Shown here one piece after another: positions 59,729 to 64,000 of a stretch of DNA of 64,000 nucleotides. The stretch's first letter is position 1; each line of letters opens with the position of its first letter. Under the pieces are notes generated by a model. The model was not told the DNA's origin and did no database searches. It saw nothing but the letters and a program-made list of their open reading frames with translations. This stretch comes from CAZHCA01 sp964530825 (GTDB lineage Bacteria > Bacteroidota > Bacteroidia > Chitinophagales > Saprospiraceae), in assembly GCA_964530825.1 (NCBI GenBank), contig CAZHCA010000002.1, positions 248,001 to 312,000 on the forward strand, written 5' to 3'. The position numbers were made by a program, and so were the translations under genes.

Positions 59729-61301
59729 CTTGGATGTAGTATTGCTGCGCTAAGGCGCGATATTCTTTTAATTGTTGTTCCTTCCAGGCTTCATCTTTCC
59801 CCAATTCGTGCGCCATCAGCTCGGCTACCTCCTTACTCATCCGGATACTCTCGCGCGCATCCAGGAACAAAGCCCGCGTGCGGCGCGCCAGCACATCTTC
59901 CAAAGTGCGAGCCATCTCCTCGCGCACCGACCAGATGACCTGGGCTCGCATAATCCCCAGCGATTCACTGAGGTAACCTGCGAAGGCGGGGTCTTCACCA
60001 GCTAGCCGCTCTACTTTAGGGCGATCGATACCGTAGACAGTCATTGGATTTTCCCAAGCGACGGCTTCCAGGTCGAATCCATGGATCTGCAAGTCTTTTG
60101 TGATACACTTTCGTTCGGCCAGGCCAGCAATCATGATAGCATGGTCGACCGTATCTTCGGCCATTTTGCGGTAGGTGGTCCATTTGCCACCGACTACGGT
60201 GATGAGGCCCGACAATGATACGAGGACCTTGTGGTGACGCGAAATTTCCTTAGTGGCCTTTGCTGCCCCTTCCTCCGGTGCCGCCAGAGGTCGCAGGCCG
60301 GCAAACAAACTCAGCACGTCGTTGCGGGACGGTTTTTTTACCAAGTACTCGCCTGCGGTTTCCAGGATAAAGTTGATCTCTTGATCGATGGGGGTAGGCT
60401 CTAGGCTGGGTTCTTCAACTTGAGTATCGGTAGTACCCAGGATGACTTTATTGTACCAGGGTACGGCAAACATGACGCGCCCGTCGCTCGTTTGCGGCAC
60501 CATAATGGCATAATCTTCGGGCAAGAAGCTTTTGTCGAGCACCAAGTGTACCCCCTGACTGGGTTTAATCATGCGGCGGCTACCGGGCTCGTCCAGTTGC
60601 TTAATGCCGTCGGCAAAAACGCCGGTGGCGTTCACCACAGATTTGGCGGGGATTCGGTAGGCTTCTTGTGTCTCCTGGTCGATGGCCATTACCCCATTGA
60701 CCATGCCGGCTTCTTCATCCTTGAGCAGCTCGGTTACCTTCATGTAGTTTACCAAGGTGGCGTTATGATCGGCTGCCGTCAGGGCCAGACTTATCGCCAT
60801 GCGGGCATCGTCGAACTGTCCATCGTGATAAACAACACCGCCGCGCAAGTCCTCCTGCGTAATGGTTGGCAAGGCTTCAATGGTGGCTTCGCGCGATATG
60901 GATTTAGAAGGACCTAAACCTAGTTTACCGGCCATCCAGTCGTATACTTTGAGGCCTACCGTATAGAAAGGGCCGTTCCACCAAGCGTAACTAGGAATGA
61001 CAAAGGATAAGTTACGCACGAGGTGGGGCGCATTTTTAAGCATCAGCCCCCGTTCTTTTAAAGCCTCCAACACAAGCGAAACGTCGCCTTGTTGTAGGTA
61101 GCGTACTCCACCGTGTACCAGCTTGGTACTACGGCTGGACGTACCCTTGGCGAAGTCGTACTGCTCGAGTAACAAGGTGCTAAAACCCCGCGAGGCAGCA
61201 TCGACCGCCACCCCGAGGCCGGTAGCGCCCCCGCCGATGACCAGCACGTCCCACGGCTGTTCCCGATGCTTTACGGTTCGTAATGATTGTATTCGATCCA
61301 T
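59721..61301 (-). CDS. glpD: aerobic glycerol-3-phosphate dehydrogenase
   Basis: The 526-residue flavoprotein has the FAD Rossmann motif WDVLVIGGGATGLGVAVDAA near its start, then LLEQYDFAKGTSSRSTKLVH and GVRYLQQGDVSLVLEALKER. The middle has VVNATGVFADGIKQLDE and the C-terminal DAO_C domain (about 390-520). It oxidises glycerol-3-phosphate to dihydroxyacetone phosphate at the inner membrane and passes electrons to quinone. It lies between glpK (14-base gap) and glpF (8-base overlap). Confidence 0.96.
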   Translation of the reverse strand: MDRIQSLRTVKHREQPWDVLVIGGGATGLGVAVDAASRGFSTLLLEQYDFAKGTSSRSTKLVHGGVRYLQQGDVSLVLEALKERGLMLKNAPHLVRNLSFVIPSYAWWNGPFYTVGLKVYDWMAGKLGLGPSKSISREATIEALPTITQEDLRGGVVYHDGQFDDARMAISLALTAADHNATLVNYMKVTELLKDEEAGMVNGVMAIDQETQEAYRIPAKSVVNATGVFADGIKQLDEPGSRRMIKPSQGVHLVLDKSFLPEDYAIMVPQTSDGRVMFAVPWYNKVILGTTDTQVEEPSLEPTPIDQEINFILETAGEYLVKKPSRNDVLSLFAGLRPLAAPEEGAAKATKEISRHHKVLVSLSGLITVVGGKWTTYRKMAEDTVDHAIMIAGLAERKCITKDLQIHGFDLEAVAWENPMTVYGIDRPKVERLAGEDPAFAGYLSESLGIMRAQVIWSVREEMARTLEDVLARRTRALFLDARESIRMSKEVAELMAHELGKDEAWKEQQLKEYRALAQQYYIQDE

Positions 61302-61315
61302 ATCGAGTGATTGGT

Positions 61316-62809
61316 TTAATCTTCATTCCAGGCCTTAGCGCGCTCAAGGGCGCGCATCCAGTGGCGATAAGCATTCTGCATTTGCGGGGTGTTGTCGCCC
61401 GGCAGAAATTCGCGATCGACGCGCCACTGTTCTTGGATTTCTGAGATATCCTTCCAAAAGCCAGTTCCCAATCCCGCAAAGTAGGCTGCTCCCAAGGCCG
61501 TGGTCTCTGTAACCTGCGGTCGTACTACCTTGGTATCGATTGTATCGGCTTGGATCTGCATGAGCACATTATTACCGGCTGCCCCGCCATCGACCCGCAA
61601 TTCGACTAGCTCGATACCCGAGTCTTTTACCATAGTATCGACGACGTCTTTTGTCTGGAAAGCGATGGACTCAAGCGCAGCACGCGCAATATGCTCTTTG
61701 CCCGTACCTCTGGTGAGTCCAATGATCGTACCGGTGGCATACTGATCCCAGTGGGGGGCGCCCAGCCCGACAAATGCCGGCACAAAGTACACACCACCGT
61801 TGTCCGGTACTTCGCGTACCAGGGGCTCGATCTCCGGCGCCCGGTGGATGATGTTGAGTTGATCACGCAGCCATTGCACTACGGCGCCAGCAACAAAAAT
61901 ACTGCCTTCCAGGGCGTAATTGACTTGGTCACCGATTTGCCAGGCAACGGTCGAAAGCAAGTTATTCTGCGATTCAATAATCTGACGGCCGGTGTTCATC
62001 ACGACAAAACAACCGGTGCCGTAGGTATTTTTGGTCATCCCTTTTTGGGTACACATTTGTCCAAAAAGTGCCGACTGCTGGTCGCCCGCCATACCCGCAA
62101 TGGGTATTTCTCCGCCGAACAGTTCAGTATGGGTATGGCCATAGACTTCGCTGCAAGAGCGCACCTCGGGAAGCAAGCTGCGCGGAATGTCGAAAATGCG
62201 GAGCAACTCATCGTCCCATTCCAGGGTGTTGATATCGAGCAGCATGGTACGGGAGGCATTACTTACGTCAGTGACATGCACCTTACTGCGGGTAGCCCGC
62301 CAGACCAACCAGGTTTCTACAGTACCGAAGGCCAATGCTCCGCTTTCAGCGCGCTCACGTGCACCCGCAACATTGTCGAGGAGCCAGTGAATTTTGGAAG
62401 CAGAAAAGTAGGCGTCGATGAGCAGGCCGGTTTTTTTCCGGATCATTGGTCCGTAGCCTGCTCTTTTAAGTTGGTCACAATAGTTGGCGGTACGTCGGTC
62501 TTGCCATACGATCGCATTGTGAATCGGCTCGCCCGTGTTGCGGTCCCAGATCAGAGTGGTCTCTCGCTGGTTAGTAATTCCGATGGCTTGCACTTGACTG
62601 GCTTTTACCCGGTTTTGCTTAAGGACATCCTGAGCGACAAACTTTTGGGTGGCCCAGATCTCATCCGGCTTGTGTTCAACCCAGCCCGGTTTGGGAAAGA
62701 TCTGCTCGAACTCGCGCTGGGAAGTTCCAATGATCCGGCCGTTGGCGTCGAATAAGATAGCCCGGTTGCTGGTGGTCCCAGCATCGAAGGCAAGAATGTA
62801 TTGCGACAT
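61316..62809 (-). CDS. glpK: glycerol kinase
   Basis: The 497-residue FGGY kinase begins MSQYILAFDAGTTSNRAILF (phosphate-binding motif), then IGITNQRETTLIWDRNTGEP, NAIVWQDRRTANYCD, GTVETWLVWRATRS and DQQSALFGQMCTQKGMTKNT. The FGGY signature region is followed by RVDGGAAGNNVLMQIQADTI. It phosphorylates glycerol to glycerol-3-phosphate. It is the first gene of the glp operon. The 119 bases up to the AsmA-like gene contain its promoter, but I see no clear box, and no GlpR-type regulator is nearby. Confidence 0.97.
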   Translation of the reverse strand: MSQYILAFDAGTTSNRAILFDANGRIIGTSQREFEQIFPKPGWVEHKPDEIWATQKFVAQDVLKQNRVKASQVQAIGITNQRETTLIWDRNTGEPIHNAIVWQDRRTANYCDQLKRAGYGPMIRKKTGLLIDAYFSASKIHWLLDNVAGARERAESGALAFGTVETWLVWRATRSKVHVTDVSNASRTMLLDINTLEWDDELLRIFDIPRSLLPEVRSCSEVYGHTHTELFGGEIPIAGMAGDQQSALFGQMCTQKGMTKNTYGTGCFVVMNTGRQIIESQNNLLSTVAWQIGDQVNYALEGSIFVAGAVVQWLRDQLNIIHRAPEIEPLVREVPDNGGVYFVPAFVGLGAPHWDQYATGTIIGLTRGTGKEHIARAALESIAFQTKDVVDTMVKDSGIELVELRVDGGAAGNNVLMQIQADTIDTKVVRPQVTETTALGAAYFAGLGTGFWKDISEIQEQWRVDREFLPGDNTPQMQNAYRHWMRALERAKAWNED

Positions 62810-62928
62810 GAAAGAGAAATTTAACCAGAAAAAGATGGCTTCCGAATGAATATAGGAATGGAATAGGTAAAAAGCGAATATTCGGCGGATAAGCTGGGTC
62901 TTTTTCGGCTGGAACCAAAGCGTCCCGG

Positions 62929-64000
62929 CTAATCGCCAAAACTCGGCAGGTTAAGATTGTCGCGCACTCCGGCCATCACCCCTTGCAGGGTAAAGTAGAA
63001 AATATCGCGATGGGGTGATCGCCGGACGTCAATCTTACCCGAGCGGTAGCGTTGTTGCTCCATATGGTGGTTTTTTGGGAGTACTAGGTTGGCGGCAAAG
63101 GCAACCAAACCCCTGCTTTGCCGGTCGCCGGAGTAGGCTTCATAGGCATTTAGCTTACTGATTTTCAATCCGGAATACTCAAAATCTAGACTACCGGTAG
63201 CCGTTTGAGCGTCGCCGATCATATCGAAGCGAAGCCGCTGGATCCGACCTTTGGAAAACTCCAATAGGGTCAACCCTGCAATGAAAGGGTTCAGTTCCGC
63301 GAATTTCATAGACCCCAATTCGCCATAGGCGGAAAAGGGTTGCCCAGTTGCTCCCAGCTGGAACCGGTGGGCCAACCGAAAATGCCCCTTTCCCATAAAT
63401 TGGGCGCTGGCATTCGCGATCATTTCGGCATTGGTGTCGATGCGCGCCGGTATGTTGGTGATATTTCTGAGTTCACCCTGGATAGCGTCAAAAAAAAGGT
63501 GGGCCGATTTTCCCATTTCCGCCTGATCAATCTTAAGGTCGAAGCGTCCATTTTGGATCGTTACGGTATCGATAGCTAGGGGAAGGGGTAAATCTTTCAA
63601 GAATGCCCAGGGCATTCGTTTGACCTGTGGGTTGAGCGTTTGGATATCGTGGTTTTTCTGCAAGCTCATTTGGGCGTCGCCGACGACCAGCTTTTCTATA
63701 TACAGCTCCCGCTCCAGGATGAGCCGTTCGACGTCTAGCTTCGTTACAGCGACAGCTTTCGCCTCCAGGTCAACCTTGCCAGCACGGAATCCCTTTAACC
63801 TGTTGAGCTGAGCAGGGGGATAAAGATGCCGGAAAAAGAAACCGCCGATATTGAATTGTTGGTTGTCGGTTTGGAGGTTAGTAAAGCCTACCTCAGCCCA
63901 CTGTTCCTCCAATCCTAATTCCAGGGTGTCAATGGTCAATTTTGCCGTAGGCAGTAGAAATGGAATGCCTGCACTTTTGGTGTTAAATTCCTGCAGCAAT
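62929..64000 (-). CDS. AsmA-like / DUF748-type protein, C-terminal part (5' end outside window)
   Basis: The frame is open to the right edge, so the N-terminus is missing. The 357 visible residues show AsmA/DUF748-style repeated strands: LDVERLILERELYIEKLVVG, TVTIQNGRFDLKIDQAEMGK, AQFMGKGHFRLAHRFQLGAT and FDMIGDAQTATGSLDFEYSG, then GLKISKLNAYEA. Such proteins are envelope-spanning, bridge-like lipid-transfer or assembly factors attached to a membrane by an N-terminal helix. The call rests on pattern only. The C-terminus ends RDNLNLPSFGD. A 119-base gap separates it from glpK on the same strand. Confidence 0.65.
   Translation of the reverse strand, partial: LLQEFNTKSAGIPFLLPTAKLTIDTLELGLEEQWAEVGFTNLQTDNQQFNIGGFFFRHLYPPAQLNRLKGFRAGKVDLEAKAVAVTKLDVERLILERELYIEKLVVGDAQMSLQKNHDIQTLNPQVKRMPWAFLKDLPLPLAIDTVTIQNGRFDLKIDQAEMGKSAHLFFDAIQGELRNITNIPARIDTNAEMIANASAQFMGKGHFRLAHRFQLGATGQPFSAYGELGSMKFAELNPFIAGLTLLEFSKGRIQRLRFDMIGDAQTATGSLDFEYSGLKISKLNAYEAYSGDRQSRGLVAFAANLVLPKNHHMEQQRYRSGKIDVRRSPHRDIFYFTLQGVMAGVRDNLNLPSFGD

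Noticed and set aside
61691..62755. A 354-residue plus-strand frame opposite glpK
   Set aside because: glpK carries the full FGGY kinase signature; the antisense frame has no recognisable motif or start signal.
1..64000. tRNA, rRNA, CRISPR array, insertion sequence
   Set aside because: Intergenic regions were read for T-loop patterns, repeated spacers and transposase motifs, and none was found.

Overview
The window looks like chromosome of a member of the Bacteroidota, most likely the Saprospiria (Lewinella/Haliscomenobacter-like). Three things support this. Two products end in type IX secretion (T9SS) C-terminal sorting domains. Several genes carry the Bacteroidota promoter pattern (TTTG near -33, TAnnTTTG near -7). 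Many families are typical of the phylum: DUF2141, DUF6089, DUF6503, a LytTR response regulator, BlaR1/M56, PaaE-like reductase, bacterial GH3 and short homogentisate dioxygenase. The placement is by family content only; no 16S or tRNA gene is present. Base composition looks even, and I found no insertion sequence, prophage, CRISPR array or integrated element.

Layout. 1-2.5 kb: C-terminal part of a BlaR1/M56 sensor peptidase and a LytTR regulator. 2.6-7.7 kb: DUF2141 protein, then a long, potentially structured leader and a 1411-residue secreted protein with dockerin-like, cohesin-like and T9SS domains. 7.7-14.6 kb: malic enzyme, hydrolase/OsmC fusion, an amidotransferase-like protein without its nucleophile, and a propeller-type membrane protein ending in a class III nucleotide cyclase. 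15-22.4 kb: SRPBCC/GyrI protein, an HD-phosphohydrolase fused to a Pycsar-type membrane effector domain, small conserved proteins, an Ig-like lipoprotein and XerD. 22.5-30.3 kb: ECF sigma factor, a three-gene type I-like exporter (ABC/HlyD/TolC) whose ATPase lacks key catalytic residues, then OmpA and a coiled-coil/HhH protein. 30.3-37.5 kb: LpxH, a NMT1/THI5-like protein, a HEAT-like protein with an EAD11-like tail, an atypical SDR, a DUF3037/HipA-kinase pair and UvrC.

37.6-40.4 kb is a tyrosine/homogentisate catabolism cluster (MarR, HGD, HPPD). 40.5-43.9 kb: methyltransferase, leucine-rich-repeat protein and exonuclease III. 43.9-44.8 kb is a decayed stretch with the remains of a GNAT acetyltransferase and a membrane protein. 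44.9-54.9 kb: UspA, CBS protein, PhoD phosphatase with T9SS tail, a GlsB-type membrane protein, a VWA protein, NadA, DUF6089 protein, YjbQ, GH3 and LysE. 54.9-57.2 kb: a divergent alkane monooxygenase/ferredoxin-reductase pair. 57.3-64 kb: DUF6503 lipoprotein, orphans, the glycerol operon glpK-glpD-glpF, and the C-terminal part of an AsmA-like protein.

The most promising leads are the HD-PycTM fusion, the lone EAD11-like adaptor, the exporter with an ATPase that looks dead, the HipA/DUF3037 pair, the possible pseudoknot leader ahead of the giant secreted protein, and the pseudogene patch. All functional calls come from reading motifs by eye; no database search was run.
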